Assembly: GCF_029852145.1 (NCBI RefSeq)
Contig: NC_079971.1
Location: 17,324,667 to 17,388,666 of the forward strand
Source of the DNA: Microplitis mediator
Lineage: Eukaryota > Arthropoda > Insecta > Hymenoptera > Braconidae
Direction of reading: 5' to 3'
Length of the DNA: 64,000 nucleotides
Position 1 is the first letter of the stretch. Each line of letters begins with the position of its first letter. The position numbers and the translations under genes are program-made. The notes under the pieces were generated by a model, which was not told the DNA's origin, made no database searches, and worked only from the letters and a program-made list of their open reading frames with translations. Shown one piece after another: positions 1 through 10,395 of the stretch.

Positions 1-466
1 CAAAATTCAGCGACTTATTCACAATCTCCCAACGTTCTAAAAAAAAAACTTCTCCAACTGCTGCAGTTGTAGTGACCTTCACGGCGCCTGAAATGAAAAA
101 AACCACCATGATTATTAAATTAGAAGATACTTCCTGTACCCTGACTCTCAGGCTAAGAAAAAAGTTGAAAATTAACGAAATGGTGGAGTTTTAATAAAAA
201 AATTTTACTATTTTCGCAAAAATTTCATAACTTTTGGCCTGCAAAAATTACATTTTCGATTCGATCGAAAAATTGAAAATTCGTGGTACATAGAAACATT
301 TATAAAAGAAGCCGCAATTCGAATCAAATCGATCTGATGATTTTTCTTCAAGTTATAACTGCAGCAAATTTGAAAAATGTATTTTCGAGTACCGATAAGC
401 GGCTGCTCTTCAGATGGCTCTAACTAAAAAAAACTATTCGAGATATGCACTTGAAATAGTAGTATG
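1..466. other. Flank left of the gypsy element, no gene seen
   Basis: AT-rich non-coding sequence with no convincing coding frame on either strand. Its style (short A and T runs, phrases such as ttcgagat) resembles the dispersed repeats elsewhere in the window, so it is probably old repeat DNA. It continues on the other side of the insertion at 11360. Confidence 0.4.
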
Positions 467-942
467 CTATTGTAACCGTGCAACGGCAATTTTAAGACGT
501 GAGAGTGCGGCTCTCTCGCTTCCATTCGTTCTCTCTCTCGTTCTCGTATAGTTTCCTCGTTTACGAGTTCAGCTGAGTCTCGGCGCTAGTCTTAGCGCAG
601 CAGCTGAGCGATTTTTGGTCACTGCGCATAAATTGGGAGGGGTCAACACGAGGTGCTGACCCGAGACAATGAATCTGAAGACGACACTTGAGCTCCAGTA
701 CGCTTACTGATCAGTCGCTCTTTTTTCTACCTTTGTTAAAATTATTTCTTTGAATATATTTCAATTTTATCCAGTGATTTTGAGTCGTGTGTTTGTGTGG
801 TTAATTAAAACCAGAAGTGCTGCAGTGGTTCTTTTGGGATACCGATATTCAAGTATCAGTTCGTCATCGTGTCCGGATTCTATCTACCCAAGGACATCAT
901 TCACTGGAGACCAGGAAGATGGAGCGTCGTCCGATTCCGGCA

Positions 943-948
943 GTAAGT
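943..948 (+). promoter_or_regulatory. Candidate splice donor inside the LTR
   Basis: GTAAGT follows the codon GCA at 940-942. An AUG at 919 opens eight in-frame codons (MERRPIPA) that end exactly at this donor. The same arrangement exists in the 3' LTR. Two acceptors could pair with it: ttttcag ending at 1248 and ttgtttcag ending at 9619. Joining to either keeps the reading frame open. No transcript evidence is available here. Confidence 0.45.
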
Positions 949-1237
949 CCCGATATTTGCTCGCCTATATATATATATATACATTCTATAATATTTATGT
1001 ATAAAGCCTCTCTCTTCAACGCGATAATTTTCCCGCAAATTTTACTTTCTCGCCACAATATTTATTCCCACGCATATCGTCCGGTAAATTTTCTAAAAGT
1101 TAATTGTAATAATTTCACATATATATAGAGCTAAGGAGAAAATTTGTATATAAGGGGTTTTGGTTAAATAAATTACGTAAATTAAATTTATTCGAGTATT
1201 AATTATAAACTATCACCAGAGCCCTATAGATTTTAAG

Positions 1238-1248
1238 TTTATTTTCAG
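1238..1248 (+). promoter_or_regulatory. Candidate splice acceptor inside the LTR
   Basis: The tract tttattttcag ends at 1248. Removing 943-1248 would join the eight-codon leader to an open frame that stops at 1336-1338, giving a predicted 37-residue peptide wholly encoded by the LTR. The copy in the 3' LTR differs at one residue (Gln to Arg). Confidence 0.3.
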
Positions 1249-1430
1249 CCGCGTGTCCAGCTCAGGACGAGCCGACTCACCCCCGAGAATATCAAGTTCC
1301 CGATTCCAGAACCAGCGATAATCGACTTAAATCGATAATTTAATTAATTAATAACTAAGTTCGGGAATTATAAATTAACAGTGGTTCTTGGCTATCTGGA
1401 CACGCAGTAGCCAGGGCCCACCGTTATATT

Positions 1431-1441
1431 TGGCGCCCAAC
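1431..1441 (+). other. Primer binding site, tRNA-Lys type
   Basis: TGGCGCCCAAC starts two bases after the LTR end. This matches the 3' end complement of the tRNA-Lys(1,2) class that primes several retroelements. The match weakens after about eleven bases. Confidence 0.7.
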
Positions 1442-2510
1442 TCGTGTTCCTCGTCCTGGAATTTTTAGACCTGGTAATAGTAGATAATTTATAATTATAC
1501 CAATTTATAATTATAAAAATTACAAATAAATTTTGAATTTTTCTTTTACCACCCTATTACCGTTGAAGAGAGAAATTGTATACAACCAAAAATTGTGTTC
1601 TAATTGCATTGGTTGCCTAAAAATTTGAATATGTTATAAACTAAAATTTTAATTAAAATAATAAAATAATAACTGGGAGAAATAAAAATTTAAGTACAAC
1701 GCGTGCGGAAAAAAAATCGATAAATTCCTGTAGCGCCGGTTAGACAAAGCGATACTCACCGGCTTACGCATCGGTCGCACGCGTCATCAGTAAACAAATA
1801 GTAAACACTGGTGGAGAAAATAAAATAAAGTAAAATAAAATAAAATAAAGCAATTCCCTTGTAGAATAATAAAGAAAATAAAATTTCTTAGGTGACAGGG
1901 TCAGTAAAAATAAAATCTTAAGAATAAATAAAATTTTGCTGAAAATATTATTCAAAATTAAATCTTAAATAAATAAATTAGTACTTATCTAGTTTATTCT
2001 GGTTTAGAATAAACCATTCTTTCGAGTAACCGGTAATTTGAATTTATTCGGTACATGAGTCATCATAAATAAATTACTCTAGCATAATAAATTAAAATCA
2101 GTAATTACCGGTCAAGAACATTCGTTAAGATATTTGTTCTCGGAAGTTTATTCTAAAAGAATAATTAGATTTAGTATAAAATAAGTAATTAAAATAAAAA
2201 CAATACTGTCACCGTAGTATTGATAAAAATCCAAGTAATCGGATAAACGTTTGCCGGAAGTTAATTCCGGTAAAATAATAATTTTTTTTGGAACAAACAA
2301 AAATTAAAGCTGTCATTTAGGGATTGAATATTAGTCATCGGTTAAGATAAAATAAAATTTTAATCCGGAAGTAGAGATTATCCGTTTATATATTTATATT
2401 TTATAATTGTGCTTCGGCAATATTTGTTTAAATTTAAGTCTATTTGGGCTCGTAAGCTGATAATAGCTATCGAGTAATATAAGAAATTGAGAATTAAGTT
2501 GTTTTGAAAA
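1442..2510 (+). other. Long leader between primer site and gag
   Basis: About 1.07 kb of AT-rich sequence with no conserved coding frame. It contains a short run of taaaa-type repeats near 1815-1850. The length suggests an untranslated leader that could carry packaging or internal ribosome entry signals, which is inference. Confidence 0.5.
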
Positions 2511-5165
2511 ATGAGTAATACGCGACCATTGACGCGCCAAAACTCTAAACAACGGAATAGGCAGGATAGCGGGGAGGTAATATTCGACGGGGTTGGTTCA
2601 ACGAACCAGAGTAGCCAATCCAGAGTAGTACACTCACCACCTTCGACAACGAGTACAATAACGTCGAGTACTACCGTTTCGTCCGCAAACTCGACAATGT
2701 CGGTTCCCCCTCCCACGGTACCCAATATACCAAGCCTGGTTGTCACTGCAGGTACGCCACTACAGAACAGACCACCAGTTAGGCGTAGTTTAGGAAATAA
2801 TTTGGCGACGGTACCTAGTACCACGTCAATGATCACCACGATGACCACATCGATCGTAACAACTACACCGGTTACAACAACAAATACACTGATGACAATT
2901 ACTACCGCATCGGGGTTAGGCGGAACGAATAATTCACCGGCAATTAGCTCGAATCCGCAATTAAACCAAAGAATAAATAATATTACTTCGCAAGCGTCTG
3001 TGGACGGGGTAAGTTTAGAAAACAGCCCACTGGTACAATTTCCATCGATTCAGCCTAATGCGGGATCCGCTTCTTACCCTAGCACCGCTCCAGTTCCCGC
3101 ACAGACTGAACAAGGAGCAACTCTTGCTGCATTAGCTCAAATAATGAGTTGCATTCAAAATTTATCCCTTACTTTAAACTCGCAGCGGGAGAATACTTTA
3201 CAAGTGCCTGTACAACCTAACACACAAACTGTTCGCACCGTAACTCACAGTTTTGGCGACGGGGAGTGTGGTACAGGACACTTGACACAAGATACTAGGG
3301 CTATGACGTCTTCAGCCCTCCCGGTATACGAACAACCTGGTACCAGTGGAACCATGAATGTCCACAGTAACTTGGCAGGAGTAAATAATAATATAAATAA
3401 TAATTCAAACATGGACACGAATGATAATTTAAACAATTACCCGATCGGAAACAATAATATAAATGTTGATAACAATATTAACAACAATAATTACCCGATC
3501 GGATCCCAAATTAATAACGCCAACCACAATAATTATCTAGGCGTAAGAAATAACAGTAATTTAAATAATTATCACCCGATGAATAATTACGGGAATAACG
3601 GTGATGATAATTTCGATATATTGGGGGAAAATTTAGAAACCGGTGGTTATCATTATAGATATTTGAATCATAATGGCAGTGAGAGATGCCAAGGGTTTTT
3701 CGAGCAACCCAGAGCGAATAATTTAGCATTACCAGATGTCGCGGCGGTCTCGTTACGTAAATGGCGGGATATAAGAGAAATCGTGAGAGCTTGGCCTGTA
3801 CGATACCCGCAAGGCGATTTATCAGCCAATAGTTTTCTGGCTTCATTTGAAGCCATGGCGTTTCGCGAGGGTTGGTTAATAACGGATTTAATTAAAATTC
3901 TTGGTTATCTTTTCGTGGGAAAAGTCACCAAATGGTACGATACTTACAGTAGGCATTGGACAGATTATGGCCATTTTAAGCGGGAATTTTTACGAGCATT
4001 TGGCTCACATAAAACAGACACGCAACTATTAATGGAAATTGGTCAGTTAAGACCAGAAGCCGGTGAATCTTCAACTGACTTTGTATTCCGAGTACAACAG
4101 AAATACGGTGAAATGCGTAACCCTTCTCCCGAATCAGAACAGGTGACGTGTATACGTAACCATTTACCTAGAAGCTTATCAACGTTGGTATTTTCTAGGC
4201 TAGTAAATAATTACGATGACCTGTTATCGGTATTACACGAGGCTGCTGTATTATTAGAGGAGAATAAACGCACGTTTGAGTCATCTGAAAAGTCGAACTC
4301 CAAAACCAAAGAAAAATCGCGTTTCTCAGCAGTACATACGTCACCGCGTAACTCTATTTTGGTTGATATGATGAACGGAAAACAACCACTCATTATTGAA
4401 GAAATTCGTGAGGGTGAGGACGGTCAATTTATCGTTTGTGCGTCAGCAGCAACGGTGCAACCTCCTCAACAAAATTTTTCATCCTATCGTCCTCAAAATA
4501 ATAGGGCGCGAAATTCAAATAACACGAGTAACAACGGTAGTTTTAACGTCACACCGCGCTCGTATAGTGAAGCTACTGCTGGTCGAATCTTAGACCAAGA
4601 TTTCTGTCACAATTGTGGACAAAATGGTCACACATTTGACCAGTGTAACAACATTAGAGTTGATGTCTGCAATTTTTGTTTTAGAGCAGGTCATATTAAA
4701 CAAAACTGCTTTCAAGCAAACGGTGGTCCACCCAACAATGGGTTTAACCAAAATTTTAATTCCCGTCGGTCGAATGGTCCTGCCCAAATAAATTATAATA
4801 ATAGAAATAATTATAATAACAATTCAAATGTAAATAGAAATAATTATAATAATAATTCGAATGTAAATAGAAATAATTATAATAATAATTCATATGTTAA
4901 TAGAAATAATTTTAATCAGAATCGTGGGCAATCTAATTTTAATAACGCTAACAGATCAAACCTGAATTTTATCCCGGGTAATTTTAGAGTAAATGATAAC
5001 CGCAATGATAGCGGTAATCAGTTTCATGATAATAATCGGGCAATTTCTAATTCTCAAGGAGAAAATAATGTAAATAATAATCGTAATAATAACCACTCTA
5101 ATTGCGTCGAAGTTCAGTCGACCAGTGCTGGCGATGCCAGTTACCCTCAGTCGTCAAAAAACTAA
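2511..5165 (+). CDS. Gag polyprotein, asparagine-rich, two CCHC knuckles
   Basis: An 884-residue open frame from an ATG to TAA at 5163-5165. Gag proteins form the particle shell and bind element RNA. The first 200 residues are Ser/Thr/Pro rich. Residues about 290-370 and 760-880 are strongly asparagine-rich. A central region (about 410-610) without low complexity is the likely capsid. Two zinc knuckles of CX2CX4HX4C form lie at residues 699-712 and 720-733. A 42-bp unit is repeated about three times at 4795-4915. The frame is uninterrupted, unlike pol, and is longer than many Ty3/gypsy gags. The stop codon directly follows a -1 slippery heptamer, so pol is probably made as a Gag-Pol fusion. 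Confidence 0.9.
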   Translation: MSNTRPLTRQNSKQRNRQDSGEVIFDGVGSTNQSSQSRVVHSPPSTTSTITSSTTVSSANSTMSVPPPTVPNIPSLVVTAGTPLQNRPPVRRSLGNNLATVPSTTSMITTMTTSIVTTTPVTTTNTLMTITTASGLGGTNNSPAISSNPQLNQRINNITSQASVDGVSLENSPLVQFPSIQPNAGSASYPSTAPVPAQTEQGATLAALAQIMSCIQNLSLTLNSQRENTLQVPVQPNTQTVRTVTHSFGDGECGTGHLTQDTRAMTSSALPVYEQPGTSGTMNVHSNLAGVNNNINNNSNMDTNDNLNNYPIGNNNINVDNNINNNNYPIGSQINNANHNNYLGVRNNSNLNNYHPMNNYGNNGDDNFDILGENLETGGYHYRYLNHNGSERCQGFFEQPRANNLALPDVAAVSLRKWRDIREIVRAWPVRYPQGDLSANSFLASFEAMAFREGWLITDLIKILGYLFVGKVTKWYDTYSRHWTDYGHFKREFLRAFGSHKTDTQLLMEIGQLRPEAGESSTDFVFRVQQKYGEMRNPSPESEQVTCIRNHLPRSLSTLVFSRLVNNYDDLLSVLHEAAVLLEENKRTFESSEKSNSKTKEKSRFSAVHTSPRNSILVDMMNGKQPLIIEEIREGEDGQFIVCASAATVQPPQQNFSSYRPQNNRARNSNNTSNNGSFNVTPRSYSEATAGRILDQDFCHNCGQNGHTFDQCNNIRVDVCNFCFRAGHIKQNCFQANGGPPNNGFNQNFNSRRSNGPAQINYNNRNNYNNNSNVNRNNYNNNSNVNRNNYNNNSYVNRNNFNQNRGQSNFNNANRSNLNFIPGNFRVNDNRNDSGNQFHDNNRAISNSQGENNVNNNRNNNHSNCVEVQSTSAGDASYPQSSKN
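5156..5162 (+). promoter_or_regulatory. -1 programmed ribosomal frameshift site AAAAAAC
   Basis: In the gag frame the heptamer reads A AAA AAC and is followed at once by the gag stop TAA (5163-5165). A -1 slip places the ribosome in the frame that runs 5162 onward into protease and RT. Gag is in frame 3 and pol in frame 2 of the window, which fits a -1 slip. The sequence is a textbook X XXY YYZ site. I did not identify a downstream pseudoknot with confidence. Confidence 0.8.
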
Positions 5166-8100
5166 TCTCGCCCTCCTATTCCCCGATGAGAAAGGGCGCG
5201 AAATCCAGAAAATCGGTTAAACGAAGAAGAAGGGGAAATCGGAGCCCTAGTAATTATCGCGCGCACCAAATCTGGTTAAACAAACCAAATAAATTTAAAA
5301 GAAATTCTGTAAATACTTTAAATAAAAATTCTGAACCTGACGGCGTCTTAGTGAGTACTGTCGGTCCGGTGGAAACTAGTAGTTATGAAAATGTTGTAAA
5401 TAAAACTTTGGGACCAGACGGCGTCTTAGTGAAGACCGTCGGCCCGATGAAAGAAATTTATAATAAAAATTCAGTAAATGCAAATTTAACTAGACCTGAC
5501 GGCGTCTGAGAATTGAGTACTGTCGGTCCGGTAAATGAAGTTTATGATAGAAATTTGGTAAATATAAATTCAACTAGACCTGACGGCGTCTTAGAATTGA
5601 GTACTGTCGGTCCAGTTGTTCTAACCAGTGGTGAGCAAGTAGGCGATATTATATTAGAAAGTCAAAATTTAAATTACATTGGCTCCGATATATTTAATGA
5701 TAATAAATTTGAGACTGAGGTCGATTTAATCGACCTACGCGACCCAGTTACGGTCGAAAATAATTCTAATCAAGAAGTAGATGATTTAATTAGCTTCGAG
5801 AATGAGGATGATATTAGTAGTGGTGATAGAGTAGAGAATAGGTGTGTCGAGGAAGACACTTTCTCGGAACTTTGTAAAATATAAGATAACGTAAACGGCT
5901 TATCGGTTTTTAATAATTTGTCTGTCTTAAATAAAGATTGCCCTATTTTAGATAATTTATTTGTTTTAAATACTGACGAAATTAACCGATGGGAAGGCTT
6001 GAGGGAAGAAGCACAGCCCACGGTTAATTTACCTGATTCTAATAATTTAATTGAAGATATTTATGAAAATTTTAACCGAATTAATTCTCATGAAATTCCT
6101 CTAAACCTTTTGGAAAATTTTGAAGTTAGTGATTTTATTGAGTCAATTGGTTCTGATGAATCTGAGGAACCAGGTTCCGTTAATGTTCCTGGGGTGCCAT
6201 ATTTATGTGGTTTGGAGTCACTTGAAAATAATGAGGAGACCGAAGAGACGTGGGAGGAAGAATTAGATCCAGGTTTTGAACCTGAAGATCCCGCGTTAAC
6301 TGACTCTCCACCATTTTGTCCTTCATCCCCACGCGCATCGTATTTACCGGACGTATTTAAAGATAAAATATTACCCTCACGTATCGTGAATCGTATTGCA
6401 TCTCGGACCAAATTTTATTCCGGTACTGGTCCAGCGCCACCTATAATTACAGCACGAATACCTGTGTCTATTTGGATATTTGGGGTGCAAGTAAACGGTA
6501 TAATTGATACGGGAAGCGAAAGGTCCTATATCAATCGGCGAGTTTATGACCAAATACGTGAGCTAAGCTCTGGTCAATTACAATCAGACGATACGAGCCG
6601 TCGGGGAGTTCTTCTCGCGAACCACACCAAATGTAAAACTATCGGTGGGGCTCCATTCATTATTCAAATTAGTACAATAGCCGGAGAGCAATATTTGAGT
6701 GTCCTTGAGGACCTGAGCTATTCAGTGGTCCTGGGCATGGACTTCGCTCTTCAGTTTGGGTTATTGATAGATTGTGCAAATAAAACTTGGAAATTTAAAG
6801 GCACTGATGAAAGTCATCCTTTTCGATTAATAAATTGTAATGCTAATAAAACCCGTTGTCAATCACTAACTTCTGATCAACAAAAAGATTTTGATGAATA
6901 TTCAAAATCGGAAATGTCAAAATTCGCGGAGTTACCGAACCAAGGTCTAACTGACCTCGTGCAGCATACGATCACTTTACAGCCGGAAATAAAACCCATC
7001 CAAATCCGTCCATATCGGCGTAGTCCTGTTATATCGGCGGAATTAAAGAAACAAATAGACGAGCTGCTCGAGAAGGGTTATATAAGGCCCAGTAACAGTT
7101 TCTGGTCGTGTTCTCCGGTCATGGTGACCAAAGCCTCAGGTGATTGGCGTTTTTGCGTCGATTATCGACCAATCAACAAATATACTATTTTACCCGCTCA
7201 CCCTCTTCCAAATATGCTACGTATTCTAAGTGCTTTACATGATGCGAAATATATAACTACGATGGACCTCAAGGAGGCGTTCCATCAAGTTTTAATGGCA
7301 CCGGAGTCCATTCCTTACACTGCCTTCTCCGTAGAGGGTAGGGGGCAATTTGAATGGGTTCGTATGCCTTATGGGCTCGCGGGTGCACCATCAACGTTCC
7401 AAAAAGCGATGGATAAGCTCCGCGAACGGTTTGTAGATAGAGTACACAAAAGAAATTTACCGAGGTCTTGGATAGATAAAGTTTTCACGTATCTGGATGA
7501 CTGGGTAATAATAAGCGAGACCTATAGTGAACATAAGGCTATCTTAACTCTTGTCTTTGAAATATTTCGCGAGGCTGGATTATTAATAAATCCAAGTAAA
7601 TGTAAATTCGCGAGATCTGAGGTGAAATTTCTTGGTTTTATAGTAGATAGAGAGGGTCTACGACCTGACCCTGAAAAAATCGCACCCATCGCGAATTTCC
7701 CGCGTCCAACGACTAGAAAACAGGTACGCAGTTTCTGCGGATTAGTAAACTGGTACCATAGGCATTTGCAAAACGTCGCGAAGGTCCAAGGACCTCTAAA
7801 TAAATTATGTAGCGTCAATACTGAGTGGAAGTGGGGAGATGAGGAAGAAAAGGCTTTCCAAGATCTTAAACAAGCTCTTGTTAACGCGAAACCTTTGGCT
7901 GTACCTCAGCCAAATCTTCCGTATTATTTATACACCGATGCGAGTGATACGGGTCTAGGCGCGTTCTTGGTTCAAAAGGAACCAGATACCGGGAAAGAGT
8001 TTCTTATAATATGTTTAAGTAGACCGTTGCGAGGTGCCGAAACACGCTATACTACAACCGAGAAAGAGTGTTTGGCGGTTGTATGGGCCGTAAGAAAATT

Positions 8101-9609
8101 AAGATGTTATCTGGAAGGATTTCCGTTTGTTGTGGTTACTGACCACGCTTCGTTAAAATGGCTCCATACCTTAAAAAACCCGAACGGTAGGCTTGCCCGT
8201 TGGGCAATGGAACTCTTGGCCCACCAGATCACGATTGAACACCGTCGTGGGACCGAGAACGAAGGCCCGGATGCCTTATCGCGCTTATACGAGGACCAGG
8301 AGCCCGTGGAGTGGTCCGAGGTCCTCGATGAAATTAAAAATAAAGGTGTAGATTTTGTACATATTCAAGTTCGCTCGTGGTACGACGTAAAGAAAGCAAA
8401 TGTTAGAAAATACCCGGAAAATTTTGTTGATTGGCGAATAAATAATGAGGATAAACTAGAATACTATAAACCCGATTATTTAAAAGAATGTATAGATGAT
8501 CAAGACGCGTGGAAATTGGTTTTAACTGAAAACGAGATTCCCGATATTTTGAAAGCAAGCCATGATGTGCCAGACGCGGGACATTTGGGTCGCGATAAAA
8601 TGTACTATCGGATACGTACGCGTTATTATTGGCCTGGTATGTATCGCGATGTAGGCGAGTACGTAGATAATTGTGAGACATGTAAAAAGGTCAAATATAA
8701 ACAGACCTCGTCTCAAGCGCCGATGCGCACGCGACAACCAATTGAACCCTGGGCCATAGTCGCAGCTGATGTGACTGGCCCATTTCCGCGATCTAAAACC
8801 GGCTATCAATTTGTGTTAATTGTACAAGACCTATATACGCGTTTTATTGAGGTCTTTAGACTTCGTTAACAGACTGGACTAAATGTAAAGAAAAGTTTTC
8901 GTCGCGTTTTTTCACGTTGGGGATACCCTCTATTTTTAATGACAGATAATGGAAAAGAATTCATTAATCATGAGATTAAAGATTATTTAAAAGAAACGGG
9001 AATAAAATCTGTACCTACAGCGATCGCGCACCCGCAAAGTAACCCGGTTGAAAGAATTAACCGTACTCTGAAACCAATGATACGGGCATTTATTTCGAAA
9101 GATCAGACGTTGTGGGATGAGCACTTAGGTGAGTTCCAGCTCGCCTATAATAGTAGTTACCATGCTTCATTACATATGTCGCCATATTATTTGGTAAAGA
9201 ACCACGGCTGTCGGGTAAAATAACCGAACTAGAAATAGATGACTTAGATTCAGATGATAATTCATGGCGCGATCGGGTAAATCGTCTTGATCAGCTACGA
9301 CATAAAATTGAAGCTATAATAAAAATAGAAAGTGAGAAACAAGCCGTATATCATGATAAGGGACTTAAAGAGCCACCTAAATTACAAGTGGGTGATTCGG
9401 TATGTTACCCAAACCGGAAGTTGAGTAAGAAAATCGATAAATATTCGCCTAGCTTGGCTAACGAATTCTCGGGACCAGCCATTGTCAATAAAATCATCAG
9501 CCCTTTAGTTGTCGAGTTAAAATCAGATACCGGGAAAATTTTGGGCAATCATTATGTACCTGATTTAAAACTGCCCAGGCGCAGTCAGAGGCTGATGAAA
9601 TACGTTTAA
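5162..9609 (+). pseudogene. Pol: protease, RT, RNase H, integrase (interrupted)
   Basis: The -1 frame carries a linker, then a retropepsin with DTGS at 6506-6517, reverse transcriptase with YLDD at 7490-7501, RNase H with the TDAS motif near 7934, and integrase with an HHCC finger (His near 8582, Cys pair at 8672 and 8681), a TGPF segment and TDNG at 8942. The C-terminal segment up to 9609 resembles the small barrel-like end of gypsy integrases. Breaks: TGA at 5507-5509, TAA at 5882-5884, TAA at 8867-8869 in the integrase core, and a frame change near 9200-9225 that moves the tail into another frame. The 983-codon block 5918-8869 is intact. The copy is therefore unlikely to mobilise itself, although its RT and RNase H look whole. 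Confidence 0.9.
5338..5618 (+). repeat. Four imperfect tandem repeats in the gag-pol linker
   Basis: A unit of roughly 75-85 bp recurs four times, starting near 5338, 5414, 5498 and 5579, each with gacggcgtct followed by a form of actgtcggtccggt. In the pol frame it encodes PDGVL-x-TVGPV motifs. The third unit carries TGA where the fourth has TTA, so the first pol stop lies inside the array. Confidence 0.85.
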
Positions 9610-9619
9610 TTTGTTTCAG
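9609..9619 (+). promoter_or_regulatory. Candidate splice acceptor before ORF3
   Basis: The tract atttgtttcag ends at 9619, ten bases after the integrase stop codon. The sequence just after it (from 9620) is open in the frame that would follow the eight-codon leader in the LTR. This suggests a spliced subgenomic mRNA for the third ORF, as known for env genes of errantiviruses. Confidence 0.45.
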
Positions 9620-10268
9620 AGAGACGTACGGGACCGTCGGGTCCAAGAAAGGATGGCCCGAGAGCCAGAATTTTTCCGCGACGCGACACATTGTCGTACT
9701 GTCATGCGTCGTGAACGGAAAAATGCCTTCATCGCTGAGAGGTGACGTTTGGGGTTGCCACTCTCGCCATCTTACCGACCACGTCCATCACGCCCGGAGG
9801 TCGGCGAGCCAGCTGTGCCCAGAAGAGGACCCGTGCCCTGCCACACTGGGCTCCAACAGCACGACCAGATCTTCTGCAAAGTGGCAAAGGCGCTGTACCT
9901 TAGCCCAAGCTGTTGAAAAGTTGGAAGGTCGTCCATCACCAGCCCGGCACGTACAGCCGTTTTACGTGCCTCCCACACGGCCGACATCATCAACTGAGGT
10001 CACTAAAGCCCTCAACCGGACCCGCTGGGATTTGTTGGGGGACGAAGTTCTCACCCCAGCTGAAGCAGAAGAGCTGGCCAAGTACATGCCCGTAACTGCC
10101 GCACCCGAGCTGGTGATAGTAGCGCCCGCTGAGGACTTGATCCTACCTAAGCCAGGGACAGAAAAGGATCCCTTAGCCGAGGACGGGGAGGAAACAGACG
10201 ACCAGTCGGAAGGATCCGACTTACTCATCATAGATGAGGAGGTGGTCGTCGACCCCGCTGAAGAGTGA
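9620..10268 (+). pseudogene. Third ORF in the env position, unknown protein
   Basis: From 9620 one frame is open and rich in Arg and Glu (RDVRDRRVQERMAREPEFF) until TGA at 9743-9745, then Pro/Arg-rich to about 9918. The second part runs in another frame to 10268 and ends in a strongly acidic tail (about half of the last 60 residues are Asp or Glu). The second frame alone is open from 9711 to 10268. I read the two as one decayed gene with one stop and one frame change near 9910, but overlapping genes are possible. I see no signal peptide, membrane segment or furin site, so this is not a standard envelope protein. No family recognised. Confidence 0.5.
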
Positions 10269-10383
10269 TTTGTTTACTTGCCAAAACTTGTATGAGTTAA
10301 TAAACTTTTCACCACCATCCAATTTAATTGTCCAAATTTCTTTAATTTGTCCTTTTCAGCTTCCGAGCCCCAATCTCAAGTCT

Positions 10384-10395
10384 GGCGACGAGAAG
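10384..10395 (+). other. Possible polypurine tract before the 3' LTR
   Basis: The purine-rich stretch ggcgacgagaag abuts the LTR start at 10396, where a plus-strand primer would form. It is interrupted by pyrimidines, so the call rests mainly on position. Confidence 0.35.

Larger units (their letters stand above)
471..1428 (+). repeat. 5' LTR (958 bp) of the gypsy element
   Basis: Starts TGTAACCGTG and ends CACCGTTATA, which are imperfect inverted ends. The paired copy at 10396-11355 is almost identical. The LTR holds a (TA)n stretch near 966, a consensus splice donor at 943 and a pyrimidine-rich splice acceptor ending at 1248. An AUG at 919 precedes the donor by eight codons. Confidence 0.95.

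Noticed and set aside
750..1128. 84-112-codon frames in the LTRs (also at 10675-11080)
   Set aside because: They cover LTR and TA-rich sequence. The splice-based reading from the AUG at 919 is the better hypothesis, and these frames use weak starts.
2378..2848. 156-codon minus-strand frame opposite the start of gag
   Set aside because: Shadow of the Ser/Thr-rich gag codons, without homology.
9711..10268. Treating ORF3 as a standard retroviral-type envelope
   Set aside because: There is no signal peptide, transmembrane segment or fusion-peptide-like stretch; only its map position matches env.
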